Notes: generated from the letters alone by a model not told the origin. A stretch of DNA of 64,000 nt from Flavobacteriales bacterium (GCA_019912395.1 JAIOIH010000086.1:52522-116521), one strand, 5' to 3'; counted from the stretch's first letter, positions 43,001-50,905 are shown. A program made the numbers and translations.

Positions 43001-43469
43001 TGACGGGCAGCAACGCAACGAGGTCCCGCATCCGCTTCGCCCACGGGCTGAAGGGCAGCCGCGTGAGTTCGGTCGGCTTGATGCCGATGCGTTCGTTCGG
43101 CTTCAACAACCGCGGCGGCGTACTGAAAGGCAGGATGAAAAAGGCATCCGAAAACTCCGGCGGTTCCTCCGGAAGAATCTCACCATCCAACAAATGCGGA
43201 CTCAGCAGTTCGTTCAGCTGTTGGAAGCCATCGTTGTTCTTCGCTATGCCGATGTAGAGCAGGCGTGGCCCTTGGCGGAACTCGATGCCCGCGACCGGTC
43301 GGACACCGAAGCGTTCCGCATCGCGAACGAAGTCCGGAACGCCGGCCGTGCCATGGATGTCCGTGAGCGCGAGGGTGCGCACGCCGGCCTTCCGCGCTTC
43401 CTCCAGGAGCACCTCGGGCTTCATCACCCCGTACTTGAAACTGAACCAGCTGTGTGTATTGAGGAACAT
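40083..43469 (-). CDS. dnaE: DNA polymerase III alpha subunit, short DnaE type, with three in-frame repeat insertions
   Basis: 1128 residues. The PHP domain starts at once (NTHSWFSFKYGVMKPEVLLEEARKAGVRTLALTDIHG). The polymerase core has FHVGRGSGANSLVAYCLGITDVDP and catalytic PDFDIDFSWKDRDEVYKYVF (about 340-350). Next come HQFGIHAGGIVI, the fingers, HhH segments (YLGLANIKSL) and a C-terminal OB fold (MHQHVGKRVTMLGYMI). The gene type is the short DnaE that Bacteroidota often pair with dinB for damage tolerance, rather than the long replicative enzyme. Stretches at about residues 513-552, 797-858 and 985-1025 are low-complexity and correspond to repeat DNA; without them the length is near 985, usual for the family. 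The start region carries the same operator-like site as dinB. Confidence 0.9.
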   Translation of the reverse strand: MFLNTHSWFSFKYGVMKPEVLLEEARKAGVRTLALTDIHGTAGVPDFVRDAERFGVRPVAGIEFRQGPRLLYIGIAKNNDGFQQLNELLSPHLLDGEILPEEPPEFSDAFFILPFSTPPRLLKPNERIGIKPTELTRLPFSPWAKRMRDLVALLPVTFRHQRDFNTHRLLRTMAKNTLISLLPAEELARPDECFCSEEEVRNIYHDHPSLLRNTECLLEECSIAFDSGDKTRKVFGTSATSDRERLHRDALEGLRYRYPNAAPQVIARMEHELDVIERMGFISYFLINQDIVRFARNKGFFHVGRGSGANSLVAYCLGITDVDPMELNLYFERFISTARKKPPDFDIDFSWKDRDEVYKYVFNKYNGEGAGKIHAAQIATYTTFQWRGAIRELGKAMGLPPVEIDALGEGVRGHYRDQRSMPEGARRELDKVAQAVVHYGRYLIGMPHQFGIHAGGIVITEKPVTHYTALHRPPKGFPVTQISMLECEDLGLHKFDLLSQRGLGHIRDAVELVNEKCKMKNVECGTGPPLAPSVRSSFSASPRLCVPAPSSPSRIDIHDIPRFKQDPAIKEILRTGDTIGCFYVESPAMRMLLKKLQVEDYLSLVAASSIIRPGVAESGMMREYLLRHNNPERVKQAPKELLDIMPETYGVMVYQEDVLKVAHLYAGLDLEEADILRRGMTARFRERPEFKLVEAKFFANCKAKNYPAGQAEEVWRQIESFASFSFAKGHSASYAVESYQSLYLKAHHPMEFLVGVANNFGGFYSTEFYLHEAKRKGAVIEAPCVNTSGELCTLADPDGNVKCKMENVESRTAPLPAVSLLSPPSYSHFDRRASSAPPRLCGPLPPNHQSPVANHQPQIYLGLANIKSLTDETVRLILHDRQRNGPFADLENLLHRVPLPLEQARILIRVGALRFTGRSKPQLLWDLALLHVGPVNASAMVDLFITKVEEPMLPELHHFPLADAYDELDLLGFPLCDPFTLVEYGAGQGREGGKGGKERTPSLPPSLPLPPSPPLPPLPPLPPSPPYILKREMHQHVGKRVTMLGYMIHVKATDTQRGHRMTFGSFIDTVGDFWDSTQFPSVASRFPFRGRGVYRLHGVVEEEFGHVSLRTQWLEKLPWKPDPRYGER
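40393..40515. repeat. dnaE insertion C: GGTAAAGGAG tandem units and inverted copy
   Basis: The plus strand shows repeated GGTAAAGGAGGTAAAGGAGG units followed by the inverse (TTACCCCCTTTACCTCCCTC). In the dnaE frame this encodes a Pro/Ser/Leu-rich stretch (PSLPPSLPLPPSPPLPPLPP) just before the OB fold, an interdomain position. Confidence 0.7.
40895..41080. repeat. dnaE insertion B: composite of three short-repeat modules
   Basis: Modules in plus-strand order: GACTGGTGATTGGTGATT, then GCAGAGGCGCGGAGGCGCAG, then TTCTACATTTTCCATTTTAC. The DNA interrupts the dnaE frame between CTLADPDGN and QIYLGLANIKSL without breaking it. Each module has relatives in intergenic regions (54219-54336, 60226-60263). 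Confidence 0.75.
41811..41930. repeat. dnaE insertion A: composite of two short-repeat modules
   Basis: GGACGCAGAGACGCGGAGAC units and an ACATTTTTCATTTTACATTT module lie between codons for AVELVNE and RIDIHDIPRFKQDP of dnaE. The reading frame stays open and adds about 40 residues, including NEKCKMKNVECGTG. Confidence 0.75.
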
Positions 43470-43492
43470 GATCGACGTATTTATTGGCGATC
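43470..43492 (-). promoter_or_regulatory. Operator-like site before dnaE, matching the dinB site
   Basis: On the minus strand, GATCG, ten bases, then CGTCGATC directly abuts the dnaE ATG. The dinB operator has the same two blocks with the same 10-base spacing (GATCG starting at 34978, CGTCGATC ending at 35000). Fifteen of 23 positions agree overall. Confidence 0.6.
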
Positions 43493-43501
43493 TGGTGACG
43501 C

Positions 43502-43509
43502 ATAATATA
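43502..43509 (-). promoter_or_regulatory. -7-like element TATATTAT of dnaE
   Basis: TAnnTTAT on the minus strand. Its first base lies 17 bases before the operator-like site; the equivalent distance at dinB is 16. Confidence 0.45.
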
Positions 43510-43518
43510 GCAGGTCTT

Positions 43519-43620
43519 GCATCCTCAGGATGCCCTTCGGGAGATCGCTGAGGGAACTAGTTCCAGTCCTCACTGGGGAAACTAGCTCCATCAACGTCTC
43601 ACGCAGTGGACGTTGATGCG
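43519..43620. repeat. Palindrome-rich repeat, copy 1, upstream of hflK
   Basis: It contains three palindromic blocks: a CCTCAG...CTGAGG stem around CCCTTCGGGAG, the palindrome GGAACTAGTTCC, and a perfect 10-bp stem CATCAACGTC/GACGTTGATG with a 10-base loop (43589-43618). The same order recurs at 45673-45775. Confidence 0.7.
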
Positions 43621-43748
43621 GGAAACAAATGCCGCCCGCTGTGAGAGTGCTACCTTGGCCCCAACGCGACTGGAAGGGAAGATCAACATTCCGGTCATCA
43701 ACCGATGGACCATGTGAACTCATTCACTGGACCGGTTCAACAAGCACC

Positions 43749-44723
43749 ATGGAAGAACTAGAGGAAAAGATACGGGAGGCCATCGAATTGCTACGAGGCC
43801 ACCTCAAACAGGTACTGATCGGAGCGGTGGTCCTGCTGCTCTTGTTAACGGCAGTGAAGACCATCGGTCCGGAAGAGGAAGGTGTTGTGCTGCAACTGGG
43901 CAAGTATGATCGCACGTTGCAGCCCGGGCTCAACTTCATCCTGCCCTTCGGCCTGGAGAAACTGTACAAGATCCCGGTGCAACGCCAGTTGAAGCACGAA
44001 TTCGGGTTCCGCACGGCAGCATCGGACACGCGCTCCATCTACGACGATGATTCTTACGGGGACGAGAGCAGCATGCTCACCGGCGACCTCAACCTGGCGG
44101 ATGTGGAATGGGTGGTACAGTACCGCATCGTGGACAGTTACCGGTACCTGTTCCGGGTCCGCAATTCCGAGAAGACCTTCCGCGACATGAGCGAGGCCGC
44201 CATGCGCAAGGTGGTTGGCGACCGCACGGTGAACGAGGTGCTTACCGTGGGTCGGCAAGAGGCCGCGAGCCGGGTGGAAGTGCGCCTGCAGGAAATGTGT
44301 GATGAATACGAGAACGGTATCCGTGTGGACCAGGTGGTATTGCAGGATGTGAACCCGCCGGAACTCGTGAAGCCCTCCTTCAACGCGGTGAATGAAGCGC
44401 AACAGGAACGGAGCACCTTGATCAACCAGGCGGAGAGCCAGTACAACAGCGTGATCCCAAGGGCACGTGGCGAGGCGGAAGAAACCGTGCAGCTTGCCGA
44501 AGCCTACGCGCTTACCCGTGTCAATGGTGCCACGGGTGAGGCCGACCGGTTCAATGCCGTTTATGAGGAGTTCGTAAAGGCACCGGAAGTAACGCGCAAA
44601 CGCCTCTATCTGGAGACCTTGGAACGCGTGCTTCCCAAAGTGGGCAACAAGATCATCGTGGACGAAAAGAGCAATAATGTGCTTCCCCTGTTGAACATCG
44701 GAACCCTTGATAAAGCAAAATGA
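43749..44723 (+). CDS. hflK: HflK-like SPFH/band-7 membrane protein
   Basis: 324 residues from the ATG at 43749 (MEELEEKIREAIELLRGH). A single membrane helix spans residues 21-37 (QVLIGAVVLLLLLTAVK). The SPFH domain follows: GPEEEGVVLQLGKYDRTLQPGLNFILPFGLEKLYKIPVQRQ, then LTGDLNLADVEWVVQYRI and FRDMSEAAMRKVVGDRTVNEVLTVGR. The C-terminal helical part is rich in Ala/Glu (QAESQYNSVIPRARGEAEETVQLAEAYA). HflK and HflC form a ring-shaped periplasmic complex around the FtsH protease and restrain its activity. The stop overlaps the hflC ATG. Structured repeats lie on both sides of the pair. Confidence 0.93.
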   Translation: MEELEEKIREAIELLRGHLKQVLIGAVVLLLLLTAVKTIGPEEEGVVLQLGKYDRTLQPGLNFILPFGLEKLYKIPVQRQLKHEFGFRTAASDTRSIYDDDSYGDESSMLTGDLNLADVEWVVQYRIVDSYRYLFRVRNSEKTFRDMSEAAMRKVVGDRTVNEVLTVGRQEAASRVEVRLQEMCDEYENGIRVDQVVLQDVNPPELVKPSFNAVNEAQQERSTLINQAESQYNSVIPRARGEAEETVQLAEAYALTRVNGATGEADRFNAVYEEFVKAPEVTRKRLYLETLERVLPKVGNKIIVDEKSNNVLPLLNIGTLDKAK

Positions 44724-45664
44724 ACATGGGCATCCGCAACATCATTCTCCTTGTCCTGGCCGCCATCCTCGCTGCCGTACTGTTCAGTACTATTTTCATT
44801 CTGGACGAGACGCAACAAGCCATTGTCACCCAGTTCGGCAAACCTGTTGGTGCACCGCGAACGGACCCGGGCATGCACTTCAAGGTCCCGTTCATCCAGA
44901 AAGCCCAGTTCTTCGACAAGCGCTACCTGGAATGGGATGGCGACGTGAACCAGGTGCCCACGAAGGACAAGAAGTTCATCCTCGTGGACACCTATGCCCG
45001 CTGGGAGATCACCGATCCCTTGCAATTCTTCATCCGCCTGCGCGACGAGCGGTCCGGGCAATCGCGTTTGGACGACATACTCGATGGCGAAACGCGCAAT
45101 GCCGTGGCCAGCCACAAACTGATCGACCTGGTGCGCAGCAGCAACCGCACCCCGGAAGTGGTGGAGAACTACATGGAGGCCATCGATATACTGGACAGCA
45201 TTTCCGTGGGGAGAGGCACGATAGAAGCGGAGATCCAGAAGAAGGCCAACGAGCGGACCAGCGACCTCGGGATCCGCATCCTTGATTTCCGCTTCAAGCG
45301 GATGAACTACGTGGAGGACGTGCGCCAGCGCGTGTATGAGCGCATGATCAGCGAGCGCAACAGGATCGCGGACCAGTTCAGAAGTGAGGGTCAGGGAGAG
45401 GCACGCAAGATCCAAGGCGATAAGGAGCGTGATCTGGCGCGGATCCAATCCGAGGCCATCATGCAGGCTCAACGTATCCGGGGCCGTGCGGATAGCAGTG
45501 CCACCGCCATTTATGCGCGGGCCTACAACCGGACCGCCGCATCCCGCGAACTTTATGGCTTTCTCAAAAGTCTGGAGGTGTTGGAGAAATCCATGGATGG
45601 CCAAAGCAGTGTGATCCTTTCCACGGAAAGTGAGCTGTACAAGTACCTGAAGAAGATGAATTGA
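44720..45664 (+). CDS. hflC: HflC-like SPFH/band-7 membrane protein
   Basis: 314 residues. N-terminal membrane helix NIILLVLAAILAAVLFSTIF (about 7-26), then SPFH domain ETQQAIVTQFGKPVGAPRTDPGMHFKVPFIQKAQFFDKRYLEWDGD, KKFILVDTYARWEITDPLQFF and LDDILDGETRNAVASHKLIDLVR. The helical arm GIRILDFRFKRMNYVEDVRQRVYERMISERNRIADQFRSEGQGEARKI is typical of HflC. It partners with HflK, whose gene overlaps by ATGA, to regulate FtsH at the inner membrane. A repeat copy starts 8 bp after the stop. Confidence 0.94.
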   Translation: MNMGIRNIILLVLAAILAAVLFSTIFILDETQQAIVTQFGKPVGAPRTDPGMHFKVPFIQKAQFFDKRYLEWDGDVNQVPTKDKKFILVDTYARWEITDPLQFFIRLRDERSGQSRLDDILDGETRNAVASHKLIDLVRSSNRTPEVVENYMEAIDILDSISVGRGTIEAEIQKKANERTSDLGIRILDFRFKRMNYVEDVRQRVYERMISERNRIADQFRSEGQGEARKIQGDKERDLARIQSEAIMQAQRIRGRADSSATAIYARAYNRTAASRELYGFLKSLEVLEKSMDGQSSVILSTESELYKYLKKMN

Positions 45665-45672
45665 GCGGGCTG

Positions 45673-45818
45673 GGTATCCTCAGGGTCCCCTTCGGGAGAC
45701 CGCTGAGGGAGCTTGGGAGGGAGACCGCTGATGGAGCTAGCTCCATCAACGTCCCACGCAGTGGACGTTGATGCCCCGGTGTTCTCAGTGGTCCCTACGG
45801 AAGACCATTCAGCGAGCT
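45673..45818. repeat. Palindrome-rich repeat, copy 2, plus a degenerate third unit
   Basis: Same order of blocks as 43519-43620: CCTCAG...CTGAGG around CCCCTTCGGGAG, the perfect 18-bp palindrome GATGGAGCTAGCTCCATC (45730-45747), then the CATCAACGTC/GACGTTGATG stem (45744-45773). A weaker copy of the first block follows at about 45780-45818. Confidence 0.7.
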
Positions 45819-45840
45819 ACAGAATACGCCCTGCAGCCCG

Positions 45841-45848
45841 TTACTTTG
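45841..45848 (+). promoter_or_regulatory. -7-like element TTACTTTG of cysS
   Basis: One base off TAnnTTTG, followed by C, ending five bases before the ATG at 45854. It indicates a nearly leaderless message and decides the start. Confidence 0.5.
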
Positions 45849-45853
45849 CAGCA

Positions 45854-47338
45854 ATGGCCAACCAGCAAGACCATCCGCTTCAGCTTACCAATACACTCAC
45901 GCGGAAGAAGGAAAAATTCATCCCGCTGGACCCGCCGCACGTGGGCATCTACGTCTGTGGGCCTACGGTGTACAGCGACGTCCACCTCGGCAATGTGAGG
46001 AGCTTCCTCACGTTCGACATCCTCTTCCGCTGGCTCACCTTCCTCGGCTACAAGGTCCGCTACGTGCGCAACATCACCGATGTGGGGCATTTGGTGGACG
46101 ACATCGATGAGGGTGAGGACAAGATCGCGAAGCGCGCCCGCATGGAGCGGCTGGAGCCGATGGAGATCGTGCAGAAGTACACCAACGGTTTCCATGATGT
46201 GATGCGGTTGTTCAACATCCTGCCGCCGAGCATCGAACCCACCGCCACCGGCCACCTCATCGAGCAGATCGTGATGATCGAACGCATCATCGCCAATGGC
46301 TACGCTTACGTGGTGAACGGCTCGGTGTATTTCGATGTGCCGAAGTACGCGGAAACCCATGCCTATGGCGAGCTGAGCGGACGGAAGATCGAGGACCAAT
46401 TGGCCAATACGCGCGGCACCGAAGGGCAGGAGGAAAAACGAAGTCCGTTGGATTTTGCCTTGTGGAAGAAGGCCGAGAAAGGCCACCTGATGCATTGGCC
46501 TTCCCCGTGGGGTGAAGGCTTCCCAGGCTGGCACTTGGAATGCAGCGTGATGAGCACCAAATACCTCGGGCTGACCTTCGACATACACGGTGGTGGCATG
46601 GACCTCAAGTTCCCGCACCACGAGTGCGAGATCGCGCAAAGTGTGGCTGCGGACGGTGTGGCACCCGTGCGCTATTGGATGCACGGCAACATGCTCACCG
46701 TGGAAGGCCGGAAGATGGCCAAGAGCGAGGGCAATGGCTTCACGCCGGAAGAGCTGGTCACTGGCAACCACAAACTGCTGGAGCGCGGCTATTCCCCCAT
46801 GACCGTGCGCTTCTTCATGCTGCAATGCCACTATGCAAGCACGCTGGACTTCAGCAACGCCGCGCTGCAAGCCGCAGAAAAAGGTCTTCAGCGGATAATG
46901 GCCGCGTACGATATTCTCGCCAAGTTGAAGCCCACAACAGAAGGCACGGCATTCGATGTGGATGCGCTGGTGAACGCCTGCAACGCCGCCATGAACGACG
47001 ACCTGAACACGCCGGTGATGATCGCTCACTTGTTCGATGGCGTACGTGCGATCAACGGGGCCAACGATGGGAACGTGGCCCTTTCTGAAGCGGACATCGA
47101 TCAACTGCGGATCTTGTTCGACGACATGCTCTTCACCGTGATGGGATTGATGTCCGAAGCCGAAGCCAAGAGCGGTGATGAGCTGAGCTCCGGGCTGATG
47201 AACGTGCTGCTCACCTTGCGCGCCGATGCGAAGAACCGCAAGGACTTCGCGGCAAGCGACCTGATCCGTGACAAGCTCGCGGAGCTGGGTGTTACCGTGA
47301 AGGACACGAAGGACGGGCCTGTGTGGGAGAGAGCGTGA
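45854..47338 (+). CDS. cysS: Cysteine--tRNA ligase
   Basis: 494 residues from the ATG at 45854. The zinc-binding first cysteine is in [12 protein letters not shown] (C35). The HIGH motif appears as HLGN (44-47), and further zinc ligands are in HLECSVMS and [11 protein letters not shown]. The KMSKS motif is KMAKS, starting at residue 287. The enzyme activates cysteine with ATP and charges tRNA-Cys in the cytoplasm. The longer in-frame extension to 45713 reads through the palindromic repeat and is discarded. The KMAKS variant is a mild change, tolerated in some synthetases. Standard length for the bacterial family. Confidence 0.97.
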   Translation: MANQQDHPLQLTNTLTRKKEKFIPLDPPHVGIYVCGPTVYSDVHLGNVRSFLTFDILFRWLTFLGYKVRYVRNITDVGHLVDDIDEGEDKIAKRARMERLEPMEIVQKYTNGFHDVMRLFNILPPSIEPTATGHLIEQIVMIERIIANGYAYVVNGSVYFDVPKYAETHAYGELSGRKIEDQLANTRGTEGQEEKRSPLDFALWKKAEKGHLMHWPSPWGEGFPGWHLECSVMSTKYLGLTFDIHGGGMDLKFPHHECEIAQSVAADGVAPVRYWMHGNMLTVEGRKMAKSEGNGFTPEELVTGNHKLLERGYSPMTVRFFMLQCHYASTLDFSNAALQAAEKGLQRIMAAYDILAKLKPTTEGTAFDVDALVNACNAAMNDDLNTPVMIAHLFDGVRAINGANDGNVALSEADIDQLRILFDDMLFTVMGLMSEAEAKSGDELSSGLMNVLLTLRADAKNRKDFAASDLIRDKLAELGVTVKDTKDGPVWERA

Positions 47339-47340
47339 TC

Positions 47341-47550
47341 TTCTCACCACAGAGGCACGGAGGGCACAGAGGAATTGCAGTTTGTATTTGAATGGTATAG
47401 GGTACAGTGTACAGGGTACAGGGTACAGGGTACAGGGTAAAATGCCGCACGCGGTGTCGGGTACCCTGTACTCAATACCCTGTACTCGGTACCAAGAAGC
47501 CCTATCTCCGATGGACACTCCGTGCCTCTGTGCCCCTGTGGTGAATTCTT
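47341..47550. repeat. Nested inverted repeat of modular elements between cysS and the M28 gene
   Basis: The outer arms are CACCACAGAGGCACGGAGGG (47345-47364) and its inverse CCGTGCCTCTGTGCCCCTGT (47520-47539). Inner arms consist of GGGTACAGGGTACAGGG units and their inverse (TACCCTGTACTCAATACCCT). The whole could fold into a long hairpin between the two genes. Confidence 0.7.
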
Positions 47551-47567
47551 GGACGATCTTTGGACCC

Positions 47568-48569
47568 ATGCAATGCCTTTCCCACCGCGTGCTCGGCCTC
47601 GGCCTGATCGCGCTTTTCTTCGCTGCCTGCCAGCCGGAGACCGCCCCTACCGCCAAGCCTGAGCCTGCTCTTCCCGCGCTTCCCCCTGTGCCCTTGTTCA
47701 ATGGCGATAGCGCCTATGCATACGTGGCCAAGCAGGTGTCCTTCGGGCCACGTGTTCCCGGCACCGCCGAGCACCGCGCCTGTGGTGATTGGCTGGTTGA
47801 GAAGCTGCAGGCGTTCAGTGACACGGTGATCGAGCAGCATGCCAAGGTCACCATCTACAACGGGCAACAGGTGCCCATGCGGAACATCATCGCCAGTTGG
47901 CATCCGGAGAAGAAGGAACGCATTCTGCTCTTCGCGCACTGGGACACGCGCCCCATGGCCGACCAGGACCCGGAACGAAAGAATGAGCCGATCGATGGTG
48001 CCAACGATGGAGGCAGTGGCGTGGGTGTGTTGCTGGAGATCGCGCGCCACCTCGCACTACAAGCACCGCAGGTGGGCGTGGACATCTTCCTGACGGATGT
48101 GGAGGACATGGGCGAACCACACGGGGCCATGGGCCTGGGCCAGGAAAGCCTGAAGACCTGGTGCCTGGGTACACAGTACTGGGTGAAGAACCCGCATGTG
48201 CCCAACTACACGGCCCGCTTCGGGATCCTGTTGGACATGGTGGGTTCCAAGGATGCGAAGTTCGCTCGCGAAGGCTACAGCATGCGCTATGCCGCAGGCG
48301 TGGTGAACAAGGTGTGGAAAGCGGCCGCAGCCGCTGGCCATGGCGATCGCTTCCTCAGTGAAACCCGCAACTATGTGGGCGTGGACGATCACGTGTTCGT
48401 GAACGAGGCGGGCATTCCGAGCATCGACATCATTGCGTACGACGCCACTACGGGTGGTTTTCCAGCCACGTGGCACACGCACGCCGACAACATGGACAAC
48501 ATCGACAAGGAAAGCCTACAGGCCGTTGGGGCCACGGTGGCCCACGTGGTGTGGACCGAGCGGGAGTAG
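47568..48569 (+). CDS. M28-family glutaminyl-peptide cyclotransferase-like lipoprotein
   Basis: 333 residues from the ATG at 47568, eight bases after a GATCTTTG -7-like element. The lipoprotein signal ends in ALFFAAC (C22). The zinc/catalytic segments are LLFAHWDTRPMADQDP, PIDGANDGGSGVGVLLEIAR, DIFLTDVEDMGEP, DDHVFVNEAGIPSIDII and TWHTHADNMDNID. This arrangement matches bacterial glutaminyl cyclases in the M28 fold rather than ordinary aminopeptidases. Such enzymes convert N-terminal Gln of exported proteins to pyroglutamate in the periplasm. Many exported proteins in this window have Gln at the predicted signal cleavage site. A peptidase role cannot be excluded from sequence alone. Confidence 0.8.
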   Translation: MQCLSHRVLGLGLIALFFAACQPETAPTAKPEPALPALPPVPLFNGDSAYAYVAKQVSFGPRVPGTAEHRACGDWLVEKLQAFSDTVIEQHAKVTIYNGQQVPMRNIIASWHPEKKERILLFAHWDTRPMADQDPERKNEPIDGANDGGSGVGVLLEIARHLALQAPQVGVDIFLTDVEDMGEPHGAMGLGQESLKTWCLGTQYWVKNPHVPNYTARFGILLDMVGSKDAKFAREGYSMRYAAGVVNKVWKAAAAAGHGDRFLSETRNYVGVDDHVFVNEAGIPSIDIIAYDATTGGFPATWHTHADNMDNIDKESLQAVGATVAHVVWTERE

Positions 48570-48797
48570 GTCAATCAGCTGACAAGCTGATCCTTCTCAG
48601 TGGTTGCGATGATCCCAGCTGAACCCGAGGAAGCTGAAGCCAATGCACATCCGGAGCGGAGGGCTGTTAGAAAAAGCAGCCATGTGGCCTGATCGGGTAT
48701 CATCCCGATATAGGGTAATGGCGGCAAGGTATTTTATTGGGGGCCATGGTATCCAAGGATCCCTGAACAATAGCGCGAACGCATCATCGGAGCGTCC

Positions 48798-48805
48798 TAT
48801 CTTGA
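48798..48805 (+). promoter_or_regulatory. -7-like element TATCTTGA
   Basis: Close to TAnnTTTG, 21 bases before the ATG of the Omp28-related gene at 48827. The 230 bp upstream of it hold no gene that I can see. Confidence 0.4.
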
Positions 48806-48826
48806 TCCCCATAAAACCAAACCACC

Positions 48827-50887
48827 ATGAAAACACTTATTACCCTTTCAATGCTCCTGCCCTCCCTTGCATTCGGCCAAAGCTTGGTCGGCACTAGCCC
48901 GGAGATGCGCACGGGATTCCTGGAGGACTTTACGGGCGTCAACTGCGTGAACTGCCCTGATGGACATGCCGTGATGGCTTCGATCGCAGCCGCAAATCCT
49001 GGGCGTGTCTCGCTAGTGGGCGTGCATGCGGGGGTCTATGCCGTTCCCGGTTCCGGGCAGCCCGACTTCCGGACCAGCTTCGGTACAGCGTTGGACAATT
49101 ATTATAACCCGCCCGGTTATCCCATGGGCGTGATCAATCGCCGTGCGTACAATGGTGCTACCGTACTGAGCCGGGGTTCCTGGCCTGCTGCCATGGACGA
49201 AGTGCTGGCCATGCCCTCACCGGTGAACCTTGGTATGGAGAGCAGCTTCGACGCGGGCACGCAGACCCTCACCGTGCATGTGCAGCTATACTACACTGCG
49301 GACAGCCCTGGGGGCGAAGATCGCATCGGCGTCTTGCTCACGGAGAACCACATCTTCGGCTATCAATCAGGTGGCTCAGCCAACTATGACCACACCCACG
49401 TGCTGCGCACCTACCTTACCGATATTTGGGGCGAGACTGTGACCACTACTACCGCCGGCACCACGGTGGAACGCACCTATACGCTCTCCGTGCCAACTAC
49501 TTGGAACGTCGCTAACTGCGATGTCACCGCCTTCGTAAGTGAAGTGCAGGCCGATGTCTATCAGGCACGGACGGTTCCTGCCGTTGATGGCACCACGCTG
49601 GTCACTGGTGTATTAACCGAGGATGCCGCACCCTATCGCAGTGGCACAGCATCCCAATCCACGGTTTTCAATATGGACCTGACCAATGCACTTGGTGCTG
49701 AAGGTGGTTATGTGATCACCTTGACCGCAACAGATGCACCAAGTGGTTGGGCCAGCATGATCACCGTGGATGGTACTGCGTTCAGCAGTGGATCCACTGC
49801 GAACATCGCGGATGCTACCACAGCTCCGATCGCCGTCCAGATCACCCCGGACAATACTCCGGGGATCGGCAACTATCTGCTCACCATCGCCTCGGTCGAC
49901 CACCCACTTGCCCCGGTGCTGCAACAGGACCTGCACGTGATCAGCGGCATTCACGACCTCATCGTGACCAATCCCGAAGCGGAGCAGTGGAACGCCCTCT
50001 ACATCTCTTCCATGGTCCAGGCCGGTGAATTGGCCTATGCGAAAACCTCAAGGGACCATTTCATCAAGTTCGGCCAAGCCAACGCCTTGGGTGGTGTGCT
50101 CAACGTATACCGCAACGTGAGCTGGACCTTCCCCAGCATCACCGACGATGAGGTGGCCGTTCTTATCCCCTTCATGGATGCGGGTGGCAACCTGATGATC
50201 GCCGGGCAGGACATCGGCTGGGACCAAAGCGGTGATGCCAATGCATACGGAACCCCGATCACCCGGAGCTTCTATCAGAATTACATGTTGGCCAACTTCG
50301 TGAGCGACGGCACACCCTCCAATAACCTGGTACGGTTCAATGAGCAGGACGCCGTGTTCGGTGGCGTGCCCAACTCCAACGTTGCCCATGTTTTCGGGAG
50401 CAGCCAGTACACCTATCCGGATGAGTTGACGCCAGTAGCGCCAGCAACTGCGATACTCACCTACAATGCCACTCCGAAGATCGGCGGGCTCCGTGCGCAG
50501 ACCACCGACTACAAATTGGTGTATTTCGGCATAGGACCGGAGCAAATGGCCGATGCCTCGGTGGGCCGCATGATGATCCAACTGAGCCATGATTGGTTTT
50601 ACGGGACCGTGGGGGTCGCGGAGTTCGATGCCGCCATGGGATCGTTGGGCCAAGCATATCCCGTGCCTGCAGATGACCAGCTCACGATCCCGGTGAACAC
50701 ATTGAACAGCGATGCCACGTTGGAGGTCTTCGATGCCATTGGGCGTTCGGTACGGCAACAATATGTTGCTCGTACCAGCACCCGGCTGACCGTGGATACC
50801 AGCGACCTATCCAATGGCGTGTACAGCTATCGGCTCCGGACCGCCACTTCCGCGGGTACCGCCCGCTCCTTCGTGGTTTCCCATTGA
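48827..50887 (+). CDS. Omp28-related secreted protein with T9SS type A sorting domain
   Basis: 686 residues. Signal peptide MKTLITLSMLLPSLAFG, then QSLVG. The Omp28-like thioredoxin-fold region is EMRTGFLEDFTGVNCVNCPDGHAVMASIAAANPGRVSLVGVHAG, with a CxxC (CVNC, about residues 40-43). Two beta-rich regions follow (LTVHVQLYYTADSPGGEDRIGVLLTEN; a BACON/IG-like region near 270-350). The last 75 residues (GQAYPVPADDQLTIPVN, LEVFDAIGRSVRQQY, GVYSYRLRTATSAG) form a type A sorting domain. Likely surface-attached or secreted; the CxxC suggests redox or metal chemistry, but no activity is known. A terminator follows. Confidence 0.87.
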   Translation: MKTLITLSMLLPSLAFGQSLVGTSPEMRTGFLEDFTGVNCVNCPDGHAVMASIAAANPGRVSLVGVHAGVYAVPGSGQPDFRTSFGTALDNYYNPPGYPMGVINRRAYNGATVLSRGSWPAAMDEVLAMPSPVNLGMESSFDAGTQTLTVHVQLYYTADSPGGEDRIGVLLTENHIFGYQSGGSANYDHTHVLRTYLTDIWGETVTTTTAGTTVERTYTLSVPTTWNVANCDVTAFVSEVQADVYQARTVPAVDGTTLVTGVLTEDAAPYRSGTASQSTVFNMDLTNALGAEGGYVITLTATDAPSGWASMITVDGTAFSSGSTANIADATTAPIAVQITPDNTPGIGNYLLTIASVDHPLAPVLQQDLHVISGIHDLIVTNPEAEQWNALYISSMVQAGELAYAKTSRDHFIKFGQANALGGVLNVYRNVSWTFPSITDDEVAVLIPFMDAGGNLMIAGQDIGWDQSGDANAYGTPITRSFYQNYMLANFVSDGTPSNNLVRFNEQDAVFGGVPNSNVAHVFGSSQYTYPDELTPVAPATAILTYNATPKIGGLRAQTTDYKLVYFGIGPEQMADASVGRMMIQLSHDWFYGTVGVAEFDAAMGSLGQAYPVPADDQLTIPVNTLNSDATLEVFDAIGRSVRQQYVARTSTRLTVDTSDLSNGVYSYRLRTATSAGTARSFVVSH

Positions 50888-50905
50888 TCCCGACCGCGCC
50901 ATCCA

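Noticed and set aside
45713..45853. N-terminal extension of cysS
   Set aside because: It translates a palindromic repeat and runs upstream of the TTACTTTG promoter element; the family begins at 45854.
45809..47701. A 630-codon minus-strand frame opposite cysS
   Set aside because: Antisense shadow of cysS, reading through repeat DNA at one end. No recognisable domain.
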